NCBI GenBank assembly: GCA_963813525.1
Contig: CAWEZI010000002.1
Location: 1 to 64,000 of the forward strand
DNA: 64,000 nt
Direction of reading: 5' to 3'
Source of the DNA: Bog-756 sp963813525
GTDB taxonomy: Bacteria > Actinomycetota > Acidimicrobiia > Acidimicrobiales > RAAP-2
Part shown: positions 34,621 through 44,251 of the stretch, one piece after another
Layout: each line of letters starts with the position of its first letter
Position numbering within the stretch: position 1 is the first letter of the stretch
Notes under the pieces: generated by a model
Seen by the model: the letters and a program-made list of their open reading frames with translations, nothing else
Databases searched by the model: none
Told to the model about the DNA's origin: nothing
Program-made: the position numbers and the translations under genes

Positions 34621-36774
34621 ATGGCCGCGCTGCCTTTTGCCCGTCATATCAAGAAGAAGGCCGAGACAGAGGTGGCTGCGCCTGCGCCCTCAGACGAGTC
34701 GAAAGGCTCCTGGGAGGTTGCGGAATTCTTCTCCAAGGATCCCCGGCCCCGGACGGCCGAGCCCGACGGGCCTGCTGCTCCCAGCGAAGCGGCATTTGAA
34801 GCGCCCGCCTTCCAGGGGGCGACCTTTGACGGTGCCACCTTCGAGGTTGGCTCAGTGGCTGAGGTCACAGTGGTCCCGCCTCAGCCGGCAACCCCTGACC
34901 CCCGTATGACGGTCCCACCCACCGCGGCCAACCCGCGCAAGCCCCAGGAGCAGCCCAAGCCCCAGGAGCACAAGCAGCCGGAGGGAGCCGCCGATCCGGC
35001 AACAGAGGTCGCCACCCCGGTGCAGGGCGACCCGGGGTGGTACCCCGACGCTGCCGAGCCTGGGCTCATGCGGTACTGGGACGGCTTCCACATGACAGGC
35101 CAGACCGTGCGGCTCAATCCGCCTTCAGCACCCACAACCCCCCAGGCCGACTCTCCTCTCACGCCGGCGGCCACGACCGACGTACCGGTGGCCACCGACC
35201 CTTCTCTCAGCCAGGGCGACAACGAACTCTCGGCCATCGAGGAGCTCTCCACCATCGGGAATGAAGGCGGAGAGCCGGCGTCGACGGACCCGGCCCCCTC
35301 GCCGGTGCTGCGCAAGGATGCGGCGACCGCGGTGCCCGCTCCCAATCCCGCTCACTACCCGTCGGGTCGCCCAGTCGAGAGCGGTCAGATCTGGTCGGTG
35401 CTGGAGGGAATCGACAGCGTCGAGCCGAAGCCGGCTGACGGTGCTGATGAGGCCAGCCCCAGCCCGATCGATGAGGCCAGCCCCGCTAGTCAGGCCAGCC
35501 CGCTGGAACAGCCAGAGCCCGCCGACCTTGTCGACGAGGCCGACCAGCCAGAGCCGACCGAGATCCATCTTGTCGACGAGGCCGACCAACCTGAGCCGGC
35601 CGACATCGTGGACGAGGCCGACCAGCCAGAGCCGACCGAGATCGATCTTGTGGACGAGGCCGACCAGCCAGAGCCGACCGAGATCCATCTTGTCGACGAG
35701 GCCGACCAGCCAGAGCCGGCCGACCTGGTGGACGAGGCCGACCAGCCAGAGCCGACCGAGATCGATCTTGTGGACGAGGCCGACCAGCCAGAGCCGGCCG
35801 ACCTGGTGGACGAGGCCGACCCGGACACGGCCGAGGAAACCGACACTGTCGGATACGTCGAGGAGAACATTCAGATCACCGAAATTCTGAGTGCAGAGTC
35901 GGAAACCAAAACCGAAACTCTGAGTGCAGAGTCGGAAACCAAAACCGAAACTCCGGGCGCGGAGTCGGATACCAGCACCGGACGAGCGAACGTGGAGAGC
36001 GAAGAGATGAGTTTCGTTGCAGACGAAGATACAGACGACGTCGAAGATACGGACGAGGTCGAAGATACTGACGAGGTCACGGATTCAGACGAGGTGACCG
36101 AGCCGGAAATCAGGGCTTCCGAGACGCAAAAGAGCGACACGGTCCGGACCCTCACGGCACCGGCGGAGAGTCGGCCCTCGATGACGTACCGGGACGATGC
36201 CGACAAAGCCGGGACGAGCGGTCGATGGGTGGAGGAAACCGAGCGGGCTGTGGCGCGGGCGCGTGCCCTGGGCACGCCGGAAGCATGGATGGAGGCAGCC
36301 AAGGCGGCCGAGGTGGTTTCGGAGATGGCCCGCACGATGCAGGCGGCTGCCGACGCCAGCCAAACCGCGGCACGGCTGGCCAAGGTGGCCGCCGACGCCG
36401 ACGAAGAAGCCCGCAAGGCCGAGCGAAAGGCGGCCGACGCCGATCAGGCGGTTATCGAGTCAGCCAGAGCGGCCAGCCAGTCTGCAGAAGCCGCACGGGC
36501 CGCCGAACAGGCGGCACGGGCCGCCGAGCGGGTAGCAGCCGAGGCCAAGGAGACCGCCGAACAGGCCGCGCTCTCCACACCCCGGTTCGCCGAAGCTGCT
36601 CGGGTGGCTGCGGAGGCCGCGGCCGATGCCGACGCCAAGGCTCGCGGGCTGGGAGACATCGTGGCCAAGGCGTACGAGACCGATACCCCGCAGGGCTGGA
36701 GTCGGGCTCTGGAGCTTGCCTCGTCAGCCGATGGTTCTTCGGAGGGCCGGGCCTTCGCCGCATCCGCCTTCTGA
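34621..36774 (+). CDS. DUF2510 protein with acidic VDEADQPEP repeats and Ala-rich helix
   Basis: 717 residues, strongly acidic. A DUF2510-like motif (GDPGWYPDAAEPGLMRYWDG) lies near residue 140. A repeat zone of 14- and 12-residue units follows (35530-35805), then shorter repeats (LSAESETKTET twice as exact 33-bp DNA copies, and DEVEDT units). The C-terminal 200 residues are Ala/Glu/Arg-rich and would form long helices (RAAEQAARAAERVAAEAKET). It has no signal peptide or membrane helix. The start at 34621 gives the usual basic head FARHIKKK; frames upstream look non-coding. A cytoplasmic scaffold or stalk is plausible. Confidence 0.75.
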   Translation: MAALPFARHIKKKAETEVAAPAPSDESKGSWEVAEFFSKDPRPRTAEPDGPAAPSEAAFEAPAFQGATFDGATFEVGSVAEVTVVPPQPATPDPRMTVPPTAANPRKPQEQPKPQEHKQPEGAADPATEVATPVQGDPGWYPDAAEPGLMRYWDGFHMTGQTVRLNPPSAPTTPQADSPLTPAATTDVPVATDPSLSQGDNELSAIEELSTIGNEGGEPASTDPAPSPVLRKDAATAVPAPNPAHYPSGRPVESGQIWSVLEGIDSVEPKPADGADEASPSPIDEASPASQASPLEQPEPADLVDEADQPEPTEIHLVDEADQPEPADIVDEADQPEPTEIDLVDEADQPEPTEIHLVDEADQPEPADLVDEADQPEPTEIDLVDEADQPEPADLVDEADPDTAEETDTVGYVEENIQITEILSAESETKTETLSAESETKTETPGAESDTSTGRANVESEEMSFVADEDTDDVEDTDEVEDTDEVTDSDEVTEPEIRASETQKSDTVRTLTAPAESRPSMTYRDDADKAGTSGRWVEETERAVARARALGTPEAWMEAAKAAEVVSEMARTMQAAADASQTAARLAKVAADADEEARKAERKAADADQAVIESARAASQSAEAARAAEQAARAAERVAAEAKETAEQAALSTPRFAEAARVAAEAAADADAKARGLGDIVAKAYETDTPQGWSRALELASSADGSSEGRAFAASAF
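35530..35805 (+). repeat. VDEADQPEP mixed 42/36-bp tandem repeat
   Basis: Seven units alternate between VDEADQPEPTEI(H/D)L (14 residues) and VDEADQPEPAD(L/I) (12 residues) in the order 14-12-14-14-12-14-12. DNA copies are almost identical, which points to recent expansion. Confidence 0.9.
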
Positions 36775-36850
36775 GCGGCGGCCGTCTTCGCCTTCGCTAA
36801 TCCCTCCTGCGCCCCGACGGCGGGGGCCGTGGGTGTCTGCGTGTGCGAAC

Positions 36851-37966
36851 ATGAGCGGCGTGAAATTCGCCCTCTTCTACGAGATCCCCGTGCCCAAGCC
36901 CTGGGAGCCCGACAGCGAGTTGATTGCTTACCGCAATACTCTCGAACAGGCGGTAGCCGGCGAGCGATTCGGATGGCATGCCTTCTGGACGGTGGAGCAC
37001 CACTTCCTGCAGGAGTACTCCCACTGCTCCAATCCTGAGGTCCTCTACGGCGCCATTGCCGCTCTGACCGAGCGGATGCGTCTCGGCTACGGCGTTAGGT
37101 TGATGCCTAAGCCTTACAACCACCCGGTGCGCACGGCCGAGTCGGTTGCCGTTCTCGATCTGATCTCCAACGGGCGGGTCGATTTCGGCACCGGTCGTTC
37201 GGCCACCCGTGCCGAGCTCGAGGGATTCGGCGTCGATCCCGGGCAGACCCGGCAGATGTGGCAGGAGGCCATCGGCCATGTGGTCGGGTGCTGGACCAAC
37301 GAGGAGTACGAGTTCGCCGGTCAGTACTGGCAGATGCCGCGTCGCCGGGTCCAACCCAAGCCCCTGCAGAAGCCTCACCCGCCCATCTGGGGAGCGACGA
37401 CCAGCGAGGACGGGCACCGCCAGGTCGGCCAGCTGGGCCTGGGACTGTGTTCCTTCGCCGTCGGGATCTCCCCCGAGGAGGTCAAGCAGAAGGTCGATGT
37501 CTACCGCCGAGCGGCATCCAGCTGTACGGAGCCACTCGGTGCCTATGTGCACAATGAGACAGCCACGTTCACCATGGCTTTGTGCGCGTCGGACCGTCAG
37601 CGCGCCCTCGACCTGGCCCGCGAGTCCTTCGAGTGGTATCCGAAGGTCGGGGCACGACAGATTGCATCGGTGTCCGAGTGGATGGCCGAACGCAGCGAGG
37701 AGCTCGGGAGCTACTCGTACGCCGCCGACATGAAACAGCACAGCGACGACGGGTCCCTCGATCTTCTCAGCCTCGAGTATCTGATCGAAGCAAATGCCTG
37801 CGTCCTGGGCACCCCTGAAGAGTGCGTCGAGATGTGTCGCCGCTACCAGGCCGCCGACATCGATCTTCTCCTCTGCCTGGTCAATCCCTATCGCATTCCC
37901 CACGAGGCGGTAATGGAGACCATCGAGCTCATGGGCAAAGAGGTCATTCCCCAGTTCGCCGACTGA
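36851..37966 (+). CDS. LLM-class flavin-dependent oxidoreductase (4)
   Basis: 371 residues: VKFALFYEIPVPKPWEP, HAFWTVEHHFLQEYSHCSNP, YGVRLMPKPYNHPVRTAESV, LDLISNGRVDFGTGRSAT and HPPIWGATTSEDGHRQVGQLGLG match luciferase-like monooxygenases that use FMNH2 or F420. The EHHF segment lies at the flavin pocket in this family. Start ATG at 36851, with a GTG at 36860 possible. It follows the DUF2510 gene by 76 bp but is unrelated in function. Substrate unknown. Confidence 0.88.
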   Translation: MSGVKFALFYEIPVPKPWEPDSELIAYRNTLEQAVAGERFGWHAFWTVEHHFLQEYSHCSNPEVLYGAIAALTERMRLGYGVRLMPKPYNHPVRTAESVAVLDLISNGRVDFGTGRSATRAELEGFGVDPGQTRQMWQEAIGHVVGCWTNEEYEFAGQYWQMPRRRVQPKPLQKPHPPIWGATTSEDGHRQVGQLGLGLCSFAVGISPEEVKQKVDVYRRAASSCTEPLGAYVHNETATFTMALCASDRQRALDLARESFEWYPKVGARQIASVSEWMAERSEELGSYSYAADMKQHSDDGSLDLLSLEYLIEANACVLGTPEECVEMCRRYQAADIDLLLCLVNPYRIPHEAVMETIELMGKEVIPQFAD

Positions 37967-38186
37967 GCTTTGGCCGACTGGCTCCCCGGCGGGTGAGCAC
38001 CCGGTCACAGACGCGATTGCGTTACAGGAGCAGGGGGGCTTCGAGCGCCACGTGGCTTTCCTCTTCCTCCAGGTGGTGAGCTGAGCTTCCACTCCAGAGC
38101 TGGCTGCGGTTAGGGTTGCCATGATCTGAGCAGACACTCTGCAGAGATCAGGGGGGCCATCCCCGACGGGCTCCGGGGGGAGTTTC

Positions 38187-40634
38187 ATGCGAATCCGACG
38201 GATGGGCGGGTGTGCGGCGGCAGCTTTGGTCGTGGTGGCCATGCTGGGGGCAGGAACCCTGGTGGCGGTCGGTCCGGTGGCCGTGACCGCGGCCGGCGCC
38301 AGTGCGGCTACCGCCCTCCAGGGGCGAGGGTCGGTCGACGAAGCCTGGCTGACCGGTGCCCATCCCGGTAATCGCATCGTCCTCATGAGGAACGGGTCGC
38401 CGGTGGCCGTGGCCGGCAATCCGGGGAGGGCCGATCCGCTGGGCTCGTTCATCGTCCGCTCCCTCACCCCCCGGTCCGGCTACTACTGGGCCGACAAGAC
38501 CACGGGACAGCGAACTCCGAATTTTGCCGTGCTGGCTCCCGGGTCGAACCCCCCGACCAACGGACCTCTCTACACCGACCAGCCCATGCACGACGGGCTC
38601 AACTACATCACCATGCGTGACGGGATCCAATTGGCGGCCACCGTCCGCTATCCCTACAACGAAACCTGCAGCGCCACCAGTCCGTGTCCCACAGTCATCG
38701 AGTACTCGGGCTACAACGTGGCCGGGCCGACGGATCCGATCCCGTCGTTGCTGTCGCAGGCGCTCGGTACGCCATGCACCGACTGTGGTGACCCGAACCT
38801 CCTTCCCGATTCCGCCACCGACGTCGGAGCGGTGGTGGCCAGGGTGTCCGGCTTCGCCACGGTCAGTCTGCAAATGCGGGGAACCGGTTGCTCGGGCGGC
38901 GCCTTCGATCTGTTCGGCTATCCCTCCGATTACGACGCCTACGATGCCATCGAGATCGTGGCCCACCAGTCATGGGTGGCCAACCACAAGGTGGGCATGG
39001 TGGGAATCAGCTACTCGGGCCTCTCGCAGCTGCCTTCGGCCGGTACCGATCCGCCGGGGTTGGCGGCCATCGCCCCCATGAGCCCCACCGACGACCTCTT
39101 CTCGACCGGGTACCCCGGCGGCATCTACAACGACGGTTTCGCCGCCAGCTGGCTGAGCCAGCGCATCGACGACGCCAAGCCCGCCGCCTCCTACAGCGAC
39201 GGTGGACTGGTGCCCCTGGCGGCCACGCCGGTCAACAACGTCGCCCAGCCGTGGACCTACTACGAGATCGATGCGGAGATGGCCAGCGGCAACGGGACCT
39301 CGGCCTGTCTGGCCAACCAGGCCCTGCACGACGAATCCGAGAGCCTCGAGAGTCTGGTAGGTCCCCGACTGGTGGCACCACACTCGGGTCCGGGCCGCCA
39401 GCCGTCCCTGTTCACCCGGCGGTCCATGATCGACTGGGCCAGCCACATCACTGTGCCGGTGTTCCTGTCCGGCGCCCTCCAGGACGAGCAGACCGGACCG
39501 CAGTGGCCGGCGCTCATCGATGCCTTCCCCAAGTCGACCGAGGTGTTCGCCAACATGGTCAACGGCGACCACATCGATTCGACCGATCCCCAGACCATCA
39601 GTCGCTGGCTCGAGTTCCTCGACATCTTCGTGGCCCGCAAGGTCCCGACCAAGCCCAACCCATTGGCGGCCATCATCCTCGACGAGTTCACCGGCTTCGC
39701 CTCCGGTGTGTCGGCCCAGGCCCCGTTGCCGGCTATCCGGTTCACCAAGGCCACCAACGTGGCCCAGGCCCAAACGGAATTCGAGGCTCAGACGCACTTG
39801 GTGCGGGTGCTGTTCGACAACGGTGCCGGCAGCGCCGGGCCCGGTGACATCGAGTCCACCTACTCGGCCGATTTCTCGAGTTGGCCTCCGGCGGGCCGGG
39901 TCGAGACCCTCCACTTCGGCAGCGACGGTTCGATGAGCGAGTCGACCGAGGCAGCGCAGAAAGGCGCCACCTTCACACTGGACCCGTCGGTGCGACCCGC
40001 CACCAGTTTGCCGGCCAGTGGCAACGCCTGGTCGGCGGACCCCGATTGGGACTGGACGCCGGTACCGGCCGTGGACGGCATCGCTTTCCAGACCCGCCCG
40101 TTCGCCAGGGCAACCACCATCGTCGGCCCGGCCACGCTCGACCTGTGGGTCAAATCCAACGCACCGGTCCTGGACTTCCAGGGGACCATCACCGAGGTGC
40201 GTCCCGAGGCCAGTCAGGAGGAGTATGTGACCTCCGGATTCCTGCGCAGCTCCAACAGGGACGAGGCGACCGACTCCACCAAGTTGTTCACCGATCCGAC
40301 CTATCTGGGGAGTGAGGACAAAGACCTGTCCCCCGGCACCTATTCGTTGGTCAAGATCCCCATCGATCCCATCGCCCACACCTTCCGACCGGGAACGGAG
40401 CTGCGGGTGGTGATATCAGCGCCGGGCGGTGATCGACCGGTGTGGGCATTCGACACGCTGGACCACAAGCAGAAGGCCACGGTCGGCCTGGGTGGCGCCG
40501 CCCCGTCCGCTCTGGTGGTCAACGTGGTGAGCGGGGTCAGTCCCACGAAGACCTTGCCGGCCTGCAACTCGCTCCGGGGTGAGCCCTGCCGCCCCTACCA
40601 GGCCGAGAGCAACCAGGCGCACAACCCTTCCTGA
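38187..40634 (+). CDS. Secreted S15/CocE-NonD family hydrolase (X-Pro dipeptidyl-peptidase-like)
   Basis: 815 residues with an N-terminal signal peptide (GGCAAAALVVVAMLGAGTLV). The alpha/beta-hydrolase part shows MRDGIQLAATVRYPYN, an oxyanion region VIEYSGYNV, and the nucleophile elbow GMVGISYSGLSQ with the catalytic Ser. A C-terminal jelly-roll domain follows (PATLDLWVKSNAPVLDFQGT, FRPGTELRVVISAPGGDRP). Relatives cleave acyl esters or Pro-dipeptides. It is longer than typical CocE (about 570), because of an N-terminal extension of about 100 residues. The ATG has GGGGGGAG upstream. It stands alone. Confidence 0.88.
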   Translation: MRIRRMGGCAAAALVVVAMLGAGTLVAVGPVAVTAAGASAATALQGRGSVDEAWLTGAHPGNRIVLMRNGSPVAVAGNPGRADPLGSFIVRSLTPRSGYYWADKTTGQRTPNFAVLAPGSNPPTNGPLYTDQPMHDGLNYITMRDGIQLAATVRYPYNETCSATSPCPTVIEYSGYNVAGPTDPIPSLLSQALGTPCTDCGDPNLLPDSATDVGAVVARVSGFATVSLQMRGTGCSGGAFDLFGYPSDYDAYDAIEIVAHQSWVANHKVGMVGISYSGLSQLPSAGTDPPGLAAIAPMSPTDDLFSTGYPGGIYNDGFAASWLSQRIDDAKPAASYSDGGLVPLAATPVNNVAQPWTYYEIDAEMASGNGTSACLANQALHDESESLESLVGPRLVAPHSGPGRQPSLFTRRSMIDWASHITVPVFLSGALQDEQTGPQWPALIDAFPKSTEVFANMVNGDHIDSTDPQTISRWLEFLDIFVARKVPTKPNPLAAIILDEFTGFASGVSAQAPLPAIRFTKATNVAQAQTEFEAQTHLVRVLFDNGAGSAGPGDIESTYSADFSSWPPAGRVETLHFGSDGSMSESTEAAQKGATFTLDPSVRPATSLPASGNAWSADPDWDWTPVPAVDGIAFQTRPFARATTIVGPATLDLWVKSNAPVLDFQGTITEVRPEASQEEYVTSGFLRSSNRDEATDSTKLFTDPTYLGSEDKDLSPGTYSLVKIPIDPIAHTFRPGTELRVVISAPGGDRPVWAFDTLDHKQKATVGLGGAAPSALVVNVVSGVSPTKTLPACNSLRGEPCRPYQAESNQAHNPS

Positions 40635-40883
40635 CCCGACGGGGACCGGATCATTCCGCAAAGGCGGGCGCAGGACGGGATTGGTGCCGAGCCGTCGGGT
40701 GAACAGAGGGTGAACACGAGGTGCCGGAGTGGCTGACCAGACCCTGCCTGTGACCTCTGTCGCCCTCGTTGGCGGTTTGGTCTTTGCCGCAGGCCTTCAT
40801 GACCGGCGCGACCCGGACCCCTGTTGAAAACTGAGACTAGAGTCCGCTGGGGATATCGATCCCTGGTGACAGGAGGCGGCGTG

Positions 40884-41345
40884 ATGGCCGAACGGCGACT
40901 GCGCAAGGACGACAAGATCGAGATGCTGAGGCGGGTGGACCTCTTCTCGAAGTGCAGCAAATCCGAGCTCGGGCGGGTGGCGTCGCTGACCACCCAGTGT
41001 TTCGCCGAGCCGGGCGAGGTGCTGACCGAGCGTGGGAAGATCGGGGTCGAGTTCTTCGTCATCGTGAGCGGCCAGGCCGTCGCCTCGCGGGACGACATCG
41101 TCCTGGCGACGTTGGGCCCGGGCTCCTTTTTCGGCGAGCTGGCCCTGCTCGACGGAGGCCGACGGACGGCCACGAAGATGCAATTGCTGGTGCTGACCAC
41201 GGCGGAGTTCAGCACCGTCAAAGAGCTCGTGCCTTCGGTATCCGGCAAGATCATCTCCGAACTGGGAGCGCGGCTGCGGAAGACCGACGAGATGCTCAAT
41301 CCTTCCCCCGCCCTCAGCCGGCGGGTGGGTCCGTGGGCCCTCTAG
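40884..41345 (+). CDS. Cyclic-nucleotide-binding-domain protein
   Basis: 153 residues made of one cNMP-binding beta-barrel: LRRVDLFSKCSKSELGRVAS, EVLTERGKIGVEFFVIVSGQ and the phosphate-binding cassette-like GPGSFFGELALLDGGRRTATK. It lacks a DNA-binding domain. It may bind cAMP or cGMP and act through a partner protein. The ATG at 40884 has AGGAGG 7 bp upstream. It precedes the P450 operon by 59 bp on the same strand, so it may be part of the same transcript. Confidence 0.85.
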   Translation: MAERRLRKDDKIEMLRRVDLFSKCSKSELGRVASLTTQCFAEPGEVLTERGKIGVEFFVIVSGQAVASRDDIVLATLGPGSFFGELALLDGGRRTATKMQLLVLTTAEFSTVKELVPSVSGKIISELGARLRKTDEMLNPSPALSRRVGPWAL

Positions 41346-41404
41346 ATGGGATTCCGGGCAGTCACAGACGGTGACCGAGCAATCCAGAACCGGAGGGGTA
41401 TCCG

Positions 41405-42604
41405 ATGACCGACACAACAGAAACCAATCTCACAACAGAGACCAATCTGGTCGACCTCCTGTTCTCCCAGGAGGTAGCCGACCAGCCGCACGCCATGTAC
41501 GGCCGACTGCGGGATCAATGCCCGGTGAGCCGCACCGAGAGCGACGACCAATCGCCCTTGGTGCTGATCTCCCGTTACCAGGATGTCCTCTGGGCCCTCC
41601 GCCATCCCGAGATCTTCTCGTCAGCGGGCGGCACCGTGTCCCTCGGGGAGCAACCGCTGATCCCGGTCGAAGTCGACCCTCCCCGTCACACCGCCTACCG
41701 TCGCCTGCTCAACCCGCAGTTCGTCCCCCGCCAGATCGAGCGACTGGGACCCGACGTGCAGGGCGCTGTCAACGACCTCATCGACGGTTTCGTCGACCGA
41801 GGATTGTGTGATTTCCACGACGATTTTTCGACGCCGCTTCCCTCGGGCATTTTTCTGGCTCTGATGGGTCTGGACAAGGCCGACCTGCCGATGTTCCTCC
41901 AGTGGCGCGACGACAGCATCCGACCCAAGGTCGAGCCCGGCGACTTCGACGGGGCCGAGCGCATCCGGTTGGCTACGGCCCGGTCGATCAGTGACTACTT
42001 CCGCACCGCCATCGAAGAACGTCGTCGACATCCGGACGACACCCTGTTGTCGTCGCTGGTGCATGCCCAGATCGGTGACGAGATGTTGACAGAGACCGAG
42101 CTGTTGGGCATGGCCCACCTCCTGTTGCTGGGTGGTCTCGATACGGTGACGGCCACTCTCGACTGCATGATCGCCTACCTGTCGGATCATCCCGAGGAAC
42201 GGCGCCGTCTGGTCGACCAGCCGTCCTGCATCCCCGGAGCGGTCGAGGAGATGCTGCGGTGGCTCACGCCCGTCCAGGTCGTGCCCCGGATCGTGGGCCA
42301 GGAGGCGGAGCTCAACGGAGTGGGTCTGTCAGAGGGTGACAGGGTGCTGCTGGTACTGGGAGCGGCCAACGACGACGAGGAGTTCGACGGCGAGGTCGAT
42401 CTGGGACGGGCCCCCAATCGCCACCTCGCTTTTGGCGCCGGCAACCATCTGTGCCTCGGTGCCCACCTCGCCCGGCTCGAATTGCGGATCGCCCTCGAGG
42501 AGTTCCACCGTCGCATCCCCGACTACCGGATTGCCGATGCCGCCGAAGTGCACTTCTCGCCAGGTATCCGTCAGGCTGATCATCTCCCCATCGCCTTCGG
42601 CTGA
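41405..42604 (+). CDS. Cytochrome P450 (2)
   Basis: 399 residues. FGAGNHLCLGAHLARLE carries the haem ligand Cys350. The I-helix reads HLLLLGGLDTVTATLD with the acid-threonine pair, and the ExxR motif is in EEMLRWLTP. It heads a tight operon with a ferredoxin (23 bp), an FAD oxidase (22 bp) and a ThDP enzyme (4-nt overlap). The ferredoxin is probably its electron donor; no reductase is nearby. From context it may hydroxylate an organic acid next to its carboxyl group; this is inference. Confidence 0.92.
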   Translation: MTDTTETNLTTETNLVDLLFSQEVADQPHAMYGRLRDQCPVSRTESDDQSPLVLISRYQDVLWALRHPEIFSSAGGTVSLGEQPLIPVEVDPPRHTAYRRLLNPQFVPRQIERLGPDVQGAVNDLIDGFVDRGLCDFHDDFSTPLPSGIFLALMGLDKADLPMFLQWRDDSIRPKVEPGDFDGAERIRLATARSISDYFRTAIEERRRHPDDTLLSSLVHAQIGDEMLTETELLGMAHLLLLGGLDTVTATLDCMIAYLSDHPEERRRLVDQPSCIPGAVEEMLRWLTPVQVVPRIVGQEAELNGVGLSEGDRVLLVLGAANDDEEFDGEVDLGRAPNRHLAFGAGNHLCLGAHLARLELRIALEEFHRRIPDYRIADAAEVHFSPGIRQADHLPIAFG

Positions 42605-42627
42605 CGACAAACGGAGCCTCCTCAACT

Positions 42628-42834
42628 GTGACCGTCCGCATCGTCATCGACCGTGAGGCCTGTATGGGCTCGGGCAACTGCTCGTACTGGGCGCCCGGCC
42701 TCTTCGATCTCGACGACGACGGTATCGCCGTGGTTGTCGGCGATCCGACCGGACGGGACGAGGACATTCGGCTGGCAGTCGAAGCCTGTCCCACCCGGGC
42801 CATCAGCACCTCGGAGACCGACGGACCGCCGTGA
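42628..42834 (+). CDS. 3Fe-4S ferredoxin, P450 redox partner
   Basis: 68 residues with three cluster cysteines in the P450-partner pattern: EACMGSGNCSYWAPGLF (CxxxxxC) and EACPTRAIS (CP). The fourth Cys of a 4Fe-4S site is absent, so a 3Fe-4S cluster is expected. It starts at a GTG at 42628, directly after the P450 gene, and should pass electrons to it. Confidence 0.92.
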   Translation: MTVRIVIDREACMGSGNCSYWAPGLFDLDDDGIAVVVGDPTGRDEDIRLAVEACPTRAISTSETDGPP

Positions 42835-42856
42835 TGCCCGGACCCAGGGGAGGACA

Positions 42857-44251
42857 GTGATCAACGAATCGCTGGCCAAAATCGTCGGGGAGCAGAATCT
42901 CGATCTGGGCGCGGAGATCGACGACGACGATACCCACGACGAGTCCCTGGGCGGCACCTGGACCCGCCCTCTGGCCGTGGTACGGCCCGGCTGCACCGAA
43001 GAAGTGTCGGCCGTCGTCAGAGCGGCGGCATCCGAACGGATCCCGCTCATTCCGCGTGGTTCGGGCACCGGCCTGTCCGGCGGGTGTATTCCGGTCCCCG
43101 GTGGGGTCGTGGTGTCCTTCGAACGGATGAACCGGATCCTGGAGATCGACCGGGCCAATCATGTGGCCGTCGTCGAACCGGGTGTCACCCTCATGCAACT
43201 GGACGAGGCGTTGGTCCCGTCCGGACTCATCTACCCGGTCTTTCCAGGGGAGCAGTCGGCCAGCATCGGCGGGAACGTAGCCACCAACGCCGGCGGTCTG
43301 CGGGCGGTCAAGTACGGCGTCACCCGCCATCACGTGCTGGGCCTCGAGGCGGTGCTCGGCACCGGCGAGGTCATCACCGCCGGTGGAAAATTCGTGAAGT
43401 CGACCAGCGGCTACGACCTGACCCAGCTGATCATCGGCTCGGAGGGCACGCTGGCCCTGGTCACCCGGGCCACCCTGCGGCTCCATCCCCGTCCCGACCA
43501 CCAGGTCACCCTGCTGGCCCCTTTCGAGACGGTCGAACGGATCGCCGAGGCGGTGCCGCCCATCGTGGCCAGCGGGATCGGCCCACTCATGGTCGAGTAC
43601 ATCGATCTGGTGACCATGGCGGGGATCACCGCCAACGCCGGCATCGACTTCGGGATCCCCGAGGAGGTGAAGGAGCGGGCCCTGGCCTACATGGTGGTCG
43701 TCCTCGAGGACCACCACGAGGATCGGCTGGAGGAGGACACCCAGGCCCTCGGCGAACTGATGGCGACATGGGGTGCGCTCGATGTCTACGTGTTGCCGGA
43801 CAACGCGGGGACCCGGCTCATTCAAGCCCGGGAACAGGCCTTCTGGCTCTCCAAGGCCAACGGGGCCGACGACATCGTGGACGTCGTTGTTCCGCGCGCC
43901 TCGATACCGGCCTACCTCACCGCGGTCAGTGAGCTGGCTCGGTCCACCTCGTCTCTTGTGGTCGGGTGCGGTCACGCCGGTGATGGCAACGTCCATCTGT
44001 CTGTGTGGCAGTCCGACGCCGACGTTCGCCAACGACTGGTGCACGACATCATGGTGAGCGGGTTGTCGTTGGGTGGCGCCATCTCCGGTGAGCACGGGAT
44101 CGGCAAGCTCAAAAGCCCTTTCATGGCTGAGTTGGAGGACCACACCAAGCTCGCTCTGATGGGTCGGATCAAGTCGGCATTCGATCCGCAGGGAATCCTC
44201 AATCCGGGCACCATCTTCGACGATGCCCGGTCGCAGGTCTCCGCCTCGTGA
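42857..44251 (+). CDS. FAD-linked 2-hydroxyacid oxidase/dehydrogenase (GlcD family)
   Basis: 464 residues: the PCMH FAD-binding domain (VVRPGCTEEVSAVVRAA, IPRGSGTGLSGG, NVATNAGGLRAVKYGVTRHHV, IIGSEGTLALVT) followed by the FAD_oxidase_C domain with GHAGDGNVHLSV and GGAISGEHGIGKLK. Relatives oxidise D-lactate, glycolate, D-2-hydroxyglutarate or mandelate to 2-oxo acids. The GTG at 42857 has GGGGAGGAC upstream. Its stop overlaps the start of the ThDP enzyme, implying coupled synthesis and probably consecutive reactions. Confidence 0.9.
   Translation: MINESLAKIVGEQNLDLGAEIDDDDTHDESLGGTWTRPLAVVRPGCTEEVSAVVRAAASERIPLIPRGSGTGLSGGCIPVPGGVVVSFERMNRILEIDRANHVAVVEPGVTLMQLDEALVPSGLIYPVFPGEQSASIGGNVATNAGGLRAVKYGVTRHHVLGLEAVLGTGEVITAGGKFVKSTSGYDLTQLIIGSEGTLALVTRATLRLHPRPDHQVTLLAPFETVERIAEAVPPIVASGIGPLMVEYIDLVTMAGITANAGIDFGIPEEVKERALAYMVVVLEDHHEDRLEEDTQALGELMATWGALDVYVLPDNAGTRLIQAREQAFWLSKANGADDIVDVVVPRASIPAYLTAVSELARSTSSLVVGCGHAGDGNVHLSVWQSDADVRQRLVHDIMVSGLSLGGAISGEHGIGKLKSPFMAELEDHTKLALMGRIKSAFDPQGILNPGTIFDDARSQVSAS

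Noticed and set aside
36797..38467. A 556-codon minus-strand frame
   Set aside because: It runs antisense to a clear LLM oxidoreductase with conserved motifs and has biased shadow composition.
38970..40379. A 469-codon minus-strand frame
   Set aside because: It is antisense to the S15/CocE hydrolase; no motifs are seen in it.
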